Under the pieces are notes generated by a model. It was given only the letters and a program-made list of their open reading frames with translations, did no database searches and was not told where the DNA came from. Shown one piece after another: positions 1 through 5,894 of a stretch of DNA of 7,794 nucleotides. Position numbers and translations under genes: made by a program. This DNA is from Planctomycetaceae bacterium (lineage in GTDB: Bacteria; Planctomycetota; Planctomycetia; Pirellulales; Thermoguttaceae): contig JAITDV010000057.1 in NCBI GenBank assembly GCA_031282385.1, positions 1 through 7,794 on the forward strand. Reading direction: 5' to 3'. How positions within the stretch are numbered: position 1 is the first letter of the stretch; each line of letters opens with the position of its first letter.

Positions 1-573
1 ATTGTTAATCAAGGTTTGCAAGGTGATTGGGATTATAAATTGAAAGCGGTATATTTTATAGTCATACTTGATTTTCTGTACGATAAAGATCCAAATACAG
101 AATCATTTTTGATTCGGGAAGTCTCTTTGAAAGATCAAATTTGTAGTGAATTTTATAATAAGTTGCACTTTATTTACATTCAGATGCCTTTATTTACCAA
201 GACGGAATCAGAGTTAGTAACACGGCTTGACAAGTGGCTTTATTTTTTGAAGAATCTTCCTAGTCTTGATAAGATACCTGCAATGTTTGACGAAAGAATA
301 TTCGACAAAGCGTTTCATACGGCAGAGATTGCCGCAATGTCTGAACCTGAACGTGAGATTTATCAACAAAATCTCGACAACTACCGAACTTATCTTACAA
401 CATTGGAAACTGCAAAATTAACCGGCGAAGCAAGAGGCGAAGTTAAACGGCAATTGGAAATTACGCGTAATTTGAAATCGCTTAACGTAAATAACGATGT
501 CATAATGAAAACAACAGGTTCTTCGTTGGAGGAAATTGAAAATATTGATGTTAATGATTTATATGAAAAATGA
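1..573 (+). CDS. Rpn-family PD-(D/E)XK nuclease/putative transposase, C-terminal part (5' end cut by window edge)
   Basis: The frame is open from base 1 to the TGA at 571-573, so the visible 190 residues are the C-terminal part; the TTG at 16 is not a credible start. The stretch GDWDYKLKAVYFIVILDF, then FTKTESELVTRLDKWLYFLKNL, then an acidic helical region around MSEPEREIYQQNLDNYRTYL and a basic tail (GEARGEVKRQLEITRNLKSL) ending in TTGSSLEEIENI match the usual layout of Rpn/PDDEXK transposase-like proteins (PF12784 type), which are normally about 290-310 residues. The PD-(D/E)XK catalytic core lies upstream in this family and is not visible, so activity cannot be judged. Characterised Rpn proteins are endonucleases that promote RecA-independent recombination; that role is family knowledge. 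No close downstream gene is co-transcribed. Confidence 0.82.
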   Translation: MVNQGLQGDWDYKLKAVYFIVILDFLYDKDPNTESFLIREVSLKDQICSEFYNKLHFIYIQMPLFTKTESELVTRLDKWLYFLKNLPSLDKIPAMFDERIFDKAFHTAEIAAMSEPEREIYQQNLDNYRTYLTTLETAKLTGEARGEVKRQLEITRNLKSLNVNNDVIMKTTGSSLEEIENIDVNDLYEK

Positions 574-796
574 TTTAATTGAATTTGATAGATTTAAATT
601 GACACTTCGATTTTGTGAGTGGTCAGTATGGTAAGTTTCTGAATAATACTCTTTAGACTTTAATTTAAATTCTGTTTTCATTTTTTATAATGACAACAGT
701 TACAAAAAAGTCACGTCAAAAATAAACACTATCTTAAAGACTAAAATTTCAAATTTGATGAGTAATTCTACGTTTGAATAATATCTTTACGGGTGA

Positions 797-824
797 TTGA
801 CAGTTATGATCTACGGATTAAAAT
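797..824 (+). promoter_or_regulatory. Sigma70-type promoter for the DUF4432 gene
   Basis: A perfect -35 box TTGACA (797-802) is followed after 16 bases by TAAAAT (819-824), five of six matches to TATAAT. The predicted transcription start is near 831. This gives a leader of about 60 nt before the ATG at 891 and would leave the upstream in-frame GTG at 825 outside the transcript. Confidence 0.65.
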
Positions 825-877
825 GTGAAAAAGTCGTTTCTGGGTGAAGCCCTAAATTCTTTTGAAATCCTTAACAC

Positions 878-884
878 AAGGAAG
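878..884 (+). promoter_or_regulatory. Ribosome binding site that fixes the DUF4432 start
   Basis: AAGGAAG sits six bases before the ATG at 891. The alternative GTG at 825 has no comparable purine-rich site, so this element decides the start. Confidence 0.65.
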
Positions 885-890
885 ATAATT

Positions 891-2051
891 ATGACAAATC
901 GTTTTACTTTGATTGATACGGATAATGAGATTTATCGTGACAAATTTGAGTTTCAAAGTGTTGGCCAAAGAGATGGAGTTCGTCCTGCACGTTATAGTAT
1001 GAAGAGATTGCGTGGAGGTGTATCGGATGGAGTGGATGTTGTTACAATTGACAACGGCTTGATTTCAATGGATATTTTGCCGACTCGCGGTTGTAGTATT
1101 TACAAGGTGCGTTGTGGAGATGTTGAATTGAAGTGGGATTCTCCGAATATGCGTCCGGTTCATCCGTCGTTGGTACCGCTTTTTGAGCCTAACGGATTAG
1201 GTTGGCTTGACGGTTTTACAGAATGGTTTGTTCGTTGCGGTTTGGAAAGCAATGGTTCTCCTGATTTTGACGCAAACGGAAAATTGCTTTACCCGCTTCA
1301 CGGACGAATCGCCAACATTCCCGCTGATTATGTTGAAATATGCGAAGAAACGAATAAAAAAGAGATTTGTTTTACCGGCAAAATTTTTGAGACGAAACTC
1401 TTTTTCAAAAAATTTGAGTTGCGTACAAATCTTATAACTCACTTCAATTCTCCAAAATTTACAGTTCGGGACACAATCACAAATCTCTCTGCTGAATTAA
1501 AAGAATTTGAATTGTTGTATCACGTGAACACCGGTCAACCGTTTGCTTCACCTGAAGGTCGTGTTGTTGTGCCGTTTGATCGTCTTGTGCCGCGAACTGA
1601 TGTTGCGGCGGAGAATTTGCCGGAATGGGACAAACTTGGACCTGAAATTACTGGAAGTGACGAAGTTGTTTTTTATTTTGAACCGGCAATTGATACCAAC
1701 GGAATTTGTAAGACAATGCTCATCAACGCCGCAGGTAATCGTGCGGTTGTTCTTTCGTTTAAGCGGGATTCGTTTCCGTATTTTGCACTTTGGAAAAGTC
1801 GGCTTGCTAATGCGGACGGTTATGTTTGTGGATTGGAGCCGGCAATAAATTTTCCGAACACACGTACATTTGAAAAACAACAAGGTCGCATCGCAAAATT
1901 GAATCCGCAAGAATCGCGAACATTTGAATTAAACTTTGAAATTCTCGATAACTCCGAAGCTGTACACAAAACTGAATCCGAAATAAAAAATTTCAAAACA
2001 AAAGGAAAAATTGAACCAAAACCAATAAAAGAATGGTCGCAAATCAATTAA
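891..2051 (+). CDS. DUF4432 family protein, aldose 1-epimerase-like (galactose mutarotase fold)
   Basis: A 386-residue protein of the DUF4432 family, a branch of the aldose-1-epimerase/carbohydrate-binding beta-sandwich superfamily. Visible family signatures are DILPTRGCSIYKV (residues 61-73), WLDGFTEWFVRCGLESNG (105-122), LHGRIANIPA (136-145), YHVNTGQP (210-217) and GLEPAINFPNTR (314-325). H137, H211 and E316 are the residues most like the catalytic His/Glu set of mutarotases. Substrate is unknown. I chose ATG 891 over the in-frame GTG at 825 because a strong ribosome binding site (AAGGAAG, 878-884) lies six bases upstream and the promoter at 797-824 overlaps the GTG. The Lys/Glu-rich tail (about 355-386) goes beyond the recognisable domain. 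No signal peptide is seen, so the protein is probably cytoplasmic. The pseudopilin gene follows with an apparent 19-base overlap. Confidence 0.85.
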   Translation: MTNRFTLIDTDNEIYRDKFEFQSVGQRDGVRPARYSMKRLRGGVSDGVDVVTIDNGLISMDILPTRGCSIYKVRCGDVELKWDSPNMRPVHPSLVPLFEPNGLGWLDGFTEWFVRCGLESNGSPDFDANGKLLYPLHGRIANIPADYVEICEETNKKEICFTGKIFETKLFFKKFELRTNLITHFNSPKFTVRDTITNLSAELKEFELLYHVNTGQPFASPEGRVVVPFDRLVPRTDVAAENLPEWDKLGPEITGSDEVVFYFEPAIDTNGICKTMLINAAGNRAVVLSFKRDSFPYFALWKSRLANADGYVCGLEPAINFPNTRTFEKQQGRIAKLNPQESRTFELNFEILDNSEAVHKTESEIKNFKTKGKIEPKPIKEWSQIN

Positions 2052-3202
2052 AACAAATACAACAGATCAAATTTCGTTACTTCCAAAATATAAACCAACA
2101 CAAAAACGCTAAAGCAGATTTATTTTTCGGTAAACTTGTTTTGACGCGGATTCCGAAATTTGTGAAATGCGGTTTTACGCTTGTTGAAATATTGATTGCG
2201 CTTGTTTTGATGTTGATCATACTTGGTATTATTTCGGTGTCGATTGATATTTATTTACGTCAAATGGTAATCAATCGTTCTGAAGTTGAAGAAGCGCAAC
2301 TTGCCCGTGCTTTGCTTGATCGTATTTCGCAAGAAATTCGATCTGTGGTTGTTCGTGCAACAGAAGAACTTGCAACGGAAGAAATCAATGTGGAGTTGTT
2401 GATTTCAATATTCGGCAACTCCACAACAACCGGTAATTCAAACGCCGCAACAAATTTGCCTGCAAACAATACTACCGCCAACTCCAATTCTACAACAAAT
2501 ACAACTTCAACTCCCACCGAAAACGAACAATCAACAGAGTCAACAGTTTCTGTCAAAGGAACACTTCCGGGTATTTACGGTGATTTGGATTGGATTCAAA
2601 TAGACACGGTACGATTACCACGCGGTGAATTTTTTGGTTCGCGGCGGAGGCGGGTGGGAAGTCAATTTCAGACGGATCGGTTGAGTTCGACAAAAACGGT
2701 TTACTATTATCTTGGCAAAGACACGGGAACAATTGCAGACACAACTGATCCACGCTACAACCCAGATCAATTGATAGGTTCGTTGGGGCGTTTGACAGAC
2801 ATGACTGCTTTGCAATATGGGTTATTCAGACGCGAATTTGACAGACAAGTTACACAATACCTAACCAACGAAGGCAAAGAATCAGATTACGAACAATACG
2901 ACGAAGTAATTGCACCAGAGGTTGAATGGATAGAGTTTGCATATTTTGACGCCAGCGCAACAACATCGACGAATCCGGAAGGTGATTGGGTTGAATATTG
3001 GGATATGGACGAAAAAAAAACTTTTCCAAAAGCAATAAAAATAACAATCGCAATCCGAAAACAAATTTTCGGAAACGCATTGCTCAAATTAACAGAATCA
3101 ACCGGAGAAACCGTCCCGACTAATATCTATTCAAAAATAGTAATATTGCCCGTCGAAATTAAAAAAACCGAAACAACTACTGAAAATGAAAACGAGTTGT
3201 AA
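2033..3202 (+). CDS. GspJ-like pseudopilin (prepilin N-terminal cleavage/methylation motif)
   Basis: The class III leader is clear: G47, then FTLVEILIALVLMLIILGIISVSIDIYL (from residue 48), with Glu at mature position +5 and a long hydrophobic helix, the signature processed by a PilD/GspO-type peptidase. The helix runs into RSEVEEAQLARALLDRISQEIR, as in minor pseudopilins. The C-terminal half has an EWIEFAYFD...WVEYWDMDEKKTFPKAIKITIAI pattern recalling GspJ of type II secretion systems. Residues about 129-174 are an Asn/Thr/Ser-rich low-complexity insert. The ATG at 2033 overlaps the upstream gene and gives an unusually long 47-residue leader. TTG 2141 (leader MTRIPKFVKCG) or GTG 2162 are plausible alternatives, and none has a clear ribosome binding site. 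No other secretion genes are visible, so membership of a complete T2SS or pilus is inferred only. Confidence 0.82.
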   Translation: MVANQLKQIQQIKFRYFQNINQHKNAKADLFFGKLVLTRIPKFVKCGFTLVEILIALVLMLIILGIISVSIDIYLRQMVINRSEVEEAQLARALLDRISQEIRSVVVRATEELATEEINVELLISIFGNSTTTGNSNAATNLPANNTTANSNSTTNTTSTPTENEQSTESTVSVKGTLPGIYGDLDWIQIDTVRLPRGEFFGSRRRRVGSQFQTDRLSSTKTVYYYLGKDTGTIADTTDPRYNPDQLIGSLGRLTDMTALQYGLFRREFDRQVTQYLTNEGKESDYEQYDEVIAPEVEWIEFAYFDASATTSTNPEGDWVEYWDMDEKKTFPKAIKITIAIRKQIFGNALLKLTESTGETVPTNIYSKIVILPVEIKKTETTTENENEL

Positions 3203-3218
3203 TAAATTTTTTGATTTT

Positions 3219-3235
3219 GAAAAAAGTATTTTTTC
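3219..3235. terminator. Possible AT-only bidirectional terminator between convergent genes
   Basis: A 7-bp inverted repeat (GAAAAAA, loop GTA, TTTTTTC) lies in the 41-base gap between the convergent pseudopilin and HPr stop codons. It can form in RNA from either strand and ends in a U-run, but the stem has only one G-C pair, so its strength is doubtful. Confidence 0.3.
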
Positions 3236-3243
3236 TTTATTTC

Positions 3244-3519
3244 TCACTCTTCATAAAAACCCGCATCGAAAATAGCGGTAATTGCTCCCGCTGCCGCATC
3301 TGCATCCTCACCAACAACAACCAACTCTAAATGGTCTCCCTTAAACGCTCCCAACGCCAGAAGATCAAGAACACTCCGGCAATCTGCAACATAACTTCCC
3401 TTTAACAACTTTATCTCAGAAACAAATTCACTTGCCTTTTTTGCTAACATTGTTGCAACCCGCGCATGTACTCCACAAGCATGATTGACTGTCAAAGTTT
3501 TTTTAATATTACTGTTCAT
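3244..3519 (-). CDS. HPr-family phosphocarrier protein
   Basis: A 91-residue HPr homologue, the normal length for the family. HPr accepts phosphate from enzyme I on a histidine and passes it to EIIA domains in the cytoplasm. The active-site loop is N12-HACG-V-H18-A-R20, matching N..G(L)HAR with H18 as the phospho-histidine. The family's next residue is usually Pro (HARPA), but here it is Val (HARVA). The second signature, ADCRSVLDLLALGA followed by GDHLEL, places S49 at the regulatory Ser46 position, so control by an HPr kinase is possible; none is visible here. The ATG at 3519 has GAGGG six bases upstream. It lies 323 bases downstream of the EIIA gene on the same strand and converges with the pseudopilin gene. 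It could be a sugar-PTS HPr or a regulatory NPr; the neighbouring ptsN-like EIIA favours a regulatory role. Confidence 0.92.
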   Translation of the reverse strand: MNSNIKKTLTVNHACGVHARVATMLAKKASEFVSEIKLLKGSYVADCRSVLDLLALGAFKGDHLELVVVGEDADAAAGAITAIFDAGFYEE

Positions 3520-3573
3520 TTTCTACCCTCAACACTTTTGAAATAACTTTTCCCAACCGTGTGATTGTATTCA

Positions 3574-3708
3574 TTAATTAGCAAGGGCGGAAATTAATCC
3601 GGTTACTAACTGCCGACTTTCACGTTGTCCCAAACGACAAATCGTACCGCCGTACACACAATACAACAACAGAAAACAAAAAATTACTTTTAACTCACAT
3701 TGCGACAT
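3574..3708 (-). CDS. Doubtful small hydrophobic protein between EIIA and HPr
   Basis: From an ATG at 3708 the frame encodes 44 residues: a short polar start (MSQCELK), a hydrophobic segment (VIFCFLLLYCVYGGTI) that could span a membrane, and a basic tail (CRLGQRESRQL). The frame stays open further upstream to a TTG near 3807, which would give 77 residues with nine cysteines. The purine run GAGAAAGGGG directly abuts the ATG, which is too close for an ideal ribosome binding site. I recognise no family. The only support is its orientation in the hpf-EIIA-HPr strand and its filling of an otherwise empty gap; it may well be a chance ORF. Confidence 0.2.
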   Translation of the reverse strand: MSQCELKVIFCFLLLYCVYGGTICRLGQRESRQLVTGLISALAN

Positions 3709-3798
3709 CCCCTTTCTCACTCCAATAAAAGCGCAACACCCCGCCTGCCCGCACATCTCTTGTCTCAATTGTAAAATCCGACAATCAAAACAAGAAAT

Positions 3799-3840
3799 CG
3801 CAAGCAAAATACGTTACTATTCGCAACAAAATAACGTAAC
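3799..3840. repeat. Imperfect direct repeat just after the EIIA stop codon
   Basis: Two 19-base units, CGCAAGCAAAATACGTTAC (3799-3817) and CGCAACAAAATAACGTAAC (3822-3840), are separated by four bases. They differ by a single-base indel pair and one substitution. The array ends two bases from the EIIA stop codon. Function is unknown. Confidence 0.5.
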
Positions 3841-3842
3841 CG

Positions 3843-4319
3843 CTACACACCAAAAGAATTGTTGTCAGCTTCGTCAAGAAGTTGCAACACATCTTCCTTG
3901 CTTTTCGCCTGTTTAAGAAACCTGCAAAATGTATCATCTTTGAGTTGACGAGTGATGTGTTCCAATGTTCTCAAATGTTCGCCCGGTCTGTCATGCGGCG
4001 AAACCAACAAGAAGAAAAGTTGAACCTTTTCACAGTCCAAACTTTCAAAATCTATTCCGTCCGCACTAATTGCAATACAACCGACCAAACGATTAATACT
4101 CTCATGTTTCGTGTGCGGCACTGCAATTCCGCGACCTATACCAGTCGAACCAAGTTCTTCACGTTTGACTATCGCCTTGACAATAGCCTCATAATCCGAT
4201 TCCTTGATCCCGCCTGCATTGACCAAAGAACGAACCATCTCGCGTATCACTCCCTGTTTATTGGATGCTACGACCTCCGCACTTACCGCGTCAGGCAAAA
4301 TAAAATCGGCAAACTTCAT
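3843..4319 (-). CDS. ptsN: PTS EIIA type-2 domain protein (PtsN/EIIA-Ntr-like)
   Basis: A 158-residue stand-alone PTS EIIA domain of the fructose/mannitol type (PF00359), close to the roughly 160-residue length of EIIA-Ntr (PtsN). The diagnostic segment is REELGSTGIGRGIAVPHTKH (residues 53-72), where H69 is the predicted phosphorylated histidine. Downstream, VQLFFLLVSP and HLRTLEHITRQLKD also fit the family. It receives phosphate from HPr/NPr in the cytoplasm. As there is no EIIB or EIIC domain or gene in view, a regulatory role is more likely than sugar uptake. The ATG at 4319 has AAGGAG (on the minus strand, 4333-4328) eight bases upstream. It follows hpf on the same strand, as in the rpoN-hpf-ptsN arrangement of many Gram-negatives, but is separated by about 447 bases holding a repeat element, a terminator-like hairpin and its own promoter. 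The symbol is by family resemblance. Confidence 0.88.
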   Translation of the reverse strand: MKFADFILPDAVSAEVVASNKQGVIREMVRSLVNAGGIKESDYEAIVKAIVKREELGSTGIGRGIAVPHTKHESINRLVGCIAISADGIDFESLDCEKVQLFFLLVSPHDRPGEHLRTLEHITRQLKDDTFCRFLKQAKSKEDVLQLLDEADNNSFGV

Positions 4320-4342
4320 TCGCCATACTCCTTATATGTTAA

Positions 4343-4371
4343 ATTTTAAGATAAAACAAACCAATTCTCAA
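4343..4371 (-). promoter_or_regulatory. Sigma70-type promoter for the EIIA (ptsN-like) gene
   Basis: On the minus strand TTGAGA (4371-4366) is followed after 17 bases by TAAAAT (4348-4343), five of six matches in each box. The predicted start near 4336 gives a very short leader just ahead of the AAGGAG site at 4333-4328. Confidence 0.55.
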
Positions 4372-4387
4372 AAAACTTCCTTGAGCC

Positions 4388-4417
4388 AAAAAATCCGATC
4401 ACAACAAAAAATCGGAT
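4388..4417 (-). terminator. Terminator-like hairpin upstream of the EIIA promoter
   Basis: Read on the minus strand, a perfect 7-bp stem ATCCGAT/ATCGGAT with an 11-nt loop is followed at once by a T-run. This matches a weak intrinsic terminator for transcripts coming from hpf, or an attenuator before the EIIA promoter. The plus strand has no T-run after the stem, so the minus orientation is preferred. Confidence 0.5.
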
Positions 4418-4500
4418 ACTCCAAAACCTATACTAAATTTATAAATTGCAAAATACAGCAATAAACTTTATTCAGTATAACTTTACCTAATGCATTCTAA

Positions 4501-4596
4501 ACTGTTCCCAACTTGAGTTTCGTCTACCGCCGTTTGCTTACTTATTGGAATGCAAGTTTTACGTTTTTGAGTTACGCAATTCAAAGTACGGACAGT
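4501..4596 (-). repeat. Palindromic repeat, copy A (MITE- or REP-like)
   Basis: Read on the minus strand it starts ACTGTCCGTAC and ends GGGAACAGT, with the internal blocks GAATTGCGTAACTCAAAA, CGTAAAA, AATAAGTAAG and CGGCGGTA shared with the other copies. The termini form an imperfect inverted repeat. It lies in the hpf-EIIA gap in the same orientation as copy B. Confidence 0.72.
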
Positions 4597-4766
4597 ATGA
4601 AATTCACCAACACAAATGCGCAAAAAAACTTGGCAGTAAGTAAGACTGCACGGGTTATCGAAAACTAAAACGTTAACAGTATTATCTCCCATTTAATACT
4701 ACTCATTCCTGAATAACCGAAACAATTCTGCACTCCCCGAAAAATACAAACGCCGTATTAATTACG

Positions 4767-5090
4767 TCAAGTAATTTCGTCCATTAAGTGACCTAAACCT
4801 GTGATCTTGCATTTTTTTTTGGACTTTTTTATCTGTTGTTCTAACTTGGCAATCACTTGATCAACAGAGCCGAACATATCATTTGAAGAATGACTTGCTA
4901 CAAAAGTACCTTTGTGTTCCGATGTTACGACAACCTCAACTTTCGGTTCATCGCCCTTTTCGAGATCAATTATTACATCAATTGACATAAGTTGTTCAAA
5001 AAATCTCTGCAGTTTGACCAATTTCGCCGAAATTTTTTCTTTTACTGCATCGGCTATTTTGCCGTGCCGTGTTTCGATATTTATTTTCAT
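4767..5090 (-). CDS. hpf: Ribosome hibernation promoting factor, short form (HPF/RaiA family)
   Basis: A 107-residue protein of the HPF/YfiA (S30Ae/sigma-54 modulation) family, which binds the 30S subunit near the decoding centre and inactivates or dimerises ribosomes in slow growth. Its length fits the short form; there is no C-terminal dimerisation domain of long HPF. The layout matches: MKINIETRHGKIADAVKEKISAKLVKL (1-27), the central beta strand pair with VEVVVTSEHKGTFVAS (51-66), then DMFGSVDQVIAKLEQQIKKSKKKCK (71-95), the second helix with its basic tail. The ATG at 5090 is preceded by AAGGGA (5102-5097) with a six-base spacer. The EIIA and HPr genes lie downstream on the same strand, a classic association. 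Repeat copies B (upstream) and A (downstream) bracket the gene, so its promoter probably lies in or just after copy B; I see no strong consensus there. Confidence 0.9.
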   Translation of the reverse strand: MKINIETRHGKIADAVKEKISAKLVKLQRFFEQLMSIDVIIDLEKGDEPKVEVVVTSEHKGTFVASHSSNDMFGSVDQVIAKLEQQIKKSKKKCKITGLGHLMDEIT

Positions 5091-5146
5091 GAAAATTCCC
5101 TTCCCATTTTGTACCGTTCACGGAATACTTGCATACTTAACTTTAT

Positions 5147-5246
5147 AAATTGTCAGCATTTTAAGTTTACTTTGCCGTCGTCTGTTTACCTAATTGGCAA
5201 GCAGAATTTTACGCTTTTGAGTTGCGCAATTTATAGTACGGACAGT
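5147..5246 (-). repeat. Palindromic repeat, copy B
   Basis: On the minus strand it starts ACTGTCCGTACTATAAATTG and shares CAACTCAAAAGCGTAAAA, TAGGTAA and GACGGCAAAG with the other copies. Its right end (ACTTAAAATGCTGACAATTT) is the most diverged of the four, so it is probably an old copy. It lies 57 bases upstream of the hpf start codon. Confidence 0.68.
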
Positions 5247-5262
5247 CATAGTACGAGCAGAA
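5233..5262. repeat. 15-base tandem duplication at the edge of copy B
   Basis: ATAGTACGGACAGTC (5233-5247) is followed at once by ATAGTACGAGCAGAA (5248-5262). The first eight bases are identical and the rest partly so. It duplicates the terminus of repeat copy B, perhaps by slippage. Confidence 0.45.
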
Positions 5263-5475
5263 TACTGTATCCTTGTTTGCCAACTCGTTCCATTGTACCG
5301 TTATCTATTGTAACTATCGTAAAAAAATAAAAAACAATCGGCTACCACAAAAACGAACAAAAAGTATAACTCAATTTTTAATTTTGGCAATATGTCAGTC
5401 AACCAGCCCGCTTCAATGAATAACCGTTACTAATATTTCCAATATTTACATTAAATGTTATTTGTGTTAAATTTT

Positions 5476-5494
5476 TCGACTATGTTGAAGTCGA
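5476..5494. repeat. Short perfect inverted repeat
   Basis: TCGACT (5476-5481) and AGTCGA (5489-5494) enclose a seven-base loop. No T-run follows on either strand, so it does not look like a terminator. It could be an operator-like dyad or chance. Confidence 0.3.
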
Positions 5495-5535
5495 GCTTGA
5501 ATAAGTAACAATTGAAAATGTAACTATTCAGTTGC

Positions 5536-5597
5536 GGGATGCCTGCAATCCAAAAACAACCAATATGAAGGTTGTTTAATTTATGTCGCGGCATTCC
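5536..5597. other. Nested stem-loop of unknown function
   Basis: An inner perfect 8-bp stem (AAACAACC 5554-5561, GGTTGTTT 5570-5577, 8-base loop) lies inside an outer pairing of GGGATGCC (5536-5543) with GGCATTCC (5590-5597) that needs one G-U pair on the plus strand. The two nested stems on the same axis suggest a structured RNA or another short palindromic element, ending 18 bases before repeat copy C. No family was recognised. Confidence 0.35.
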
Positions 5598-5614
5598 TAT
5601 CCTCTAACCCCTAT

Positions 5615-5714
5615 ACTGTTCATACTATAAATTGCGTGACTCAAGAGCGTAAAAGCCTCCTGCTTTTCGATAAGTAAGTAGGCGGCGGTAAAGGGAATTT
5701 AAAGTGTGAACAGT
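5615..5714 (+). repeat. Palindromic repeat, copy C (best-preserved terminal inverted repeats)
   Basis: A 100-base element whose first 19 bases, ACTGTTCATACTATAAATT, match the reverse complement of its last 19 at 17 positions. Inside are GCGTGACTCAAGAGCGTAAA, the near-palindromic pair GCCTCCTGCTT / AAGTAAGTAGGC, and GGCGGTAAAGGGAATTTAAA. It contains no ORF, as in non-autonomous elements. A target duplication is not clear. Confidence 0.78.
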
Positions 5715-5790
5715 TTAAATAGTTGGATTTTAGGGAATTCACGAATGAATAATTGCTGAAAATATATCAAACTCACTTTCTTTAGAATTT

Positions 5791-5848
5791 AGCGATGTAA
5801 GCGTGTTAAAGCTGGTGGCAGTAAATGAAAATTTAAAGTGTGAACAGT
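5791..5848 (+). repeat. Decayed right half of the palindromic repeat (copy E)
   Basis: The last 20 bases (5829-5848) contain AATTTAAAGTGTGAACAGT, identical to the right end of copy C. The upstream part (CGATGTAAG...GGTGGCAGTAAATG) resembles the right half of the repeat with small insertions. No left terminus is present. Confidence 0.55.
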
Positions 5849-5870
5849 TTAACAAGTCCGCGTAAATTAA

Positions 5871-5894
5871 TGAAATTTTAAGCATGAACTGTTT
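5871..5894 (+). repeat. Isolated, diverged repeat terminus (copy F)
   Basis: TGAAATTTTAAGCATGAACTGTTT resembles the right terminus of the repeat with several substitutions, 23 bases after copy E and about 80 bases upstream of the GTPase start. It is short, so the assignment is tentative. Confidence 0.35.

Larger units (their letters stand above)
574..890. other. Intergenic region upstream of the DUF4432 gene
   Basis: This stretch of about 317 bases is AT-rich and holds no ORF I would accept and no RNA gene I recognise. Its only well-supported element is the promoter near its right end (797-824). A second TTGACA occurs at 599-604 but lacks a -10 box at acceptable spacing. I see no convincing GC-rich terminator after the Rpn-type gene. 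Confidence 0.6.
3520..3842. other. Gap between the EIIA and HPr genes
   Basis: This 323-base stretch separates two genes that are often tightly linked. It holds a doubtful small Cys-rich reading frame on the minus strand and a 19-bp imperfect direct repeat near the EIIA stop codon. I see no convincing promoter in it, although HPr would need one if not co-transcribed with EIIA. Confidence 0.5.
4320..4766. other. Gap between hpf and the EIIA gene
   Basis: This 447-base stretch contains the EIIA promoter, a terminator-like hairpin, and one full copy of the palindromic repeat (4501-4596). A 69-codon minus-strand frame running through the repeat is not accepted as a gene. The remaining part (about 4600-4766) shows nothing I can name. 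Confidence 0.55.

Noticed and set aside
599..632. Second promoter-like TTGACA upstream of the DUF4432 gene
   Set aside because: The nearest TATAAT-like sequences lie at spacings of 19-22 bases with poor matches.
1548..1910. 120-codon minus-strand frame inside the DUF4432 gene
   Set aside because: It is antisense to a well-supported gene and has no domain features.
3882..4349. 155-codon plus-strand frame
   Set aside because: It is antisense to the clearly recognised EIIA gene and has no recognisable domain.
4483..4692. 69-codon minus-strand frame in the hpf-EIIA gap
   Set aside because: It runs straight through repeat copy A, its start has no ribosome binding site at proper spacing, and the residues match no family I know.
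4759..4776. AATTAC/GTAATT dyad at the end of hpf as a terminator
   Set aside because: The stem is short, A-T dominated, lies mostly in the coding end and is not followed by a T-run on the minus strand.
4992..5330. 112-codon plus-strand frame
   Set aside because: It is antisense to hpf and continues through repeat copy B; its composition (rich in F, I, C and S) is typical of a shadow frame.
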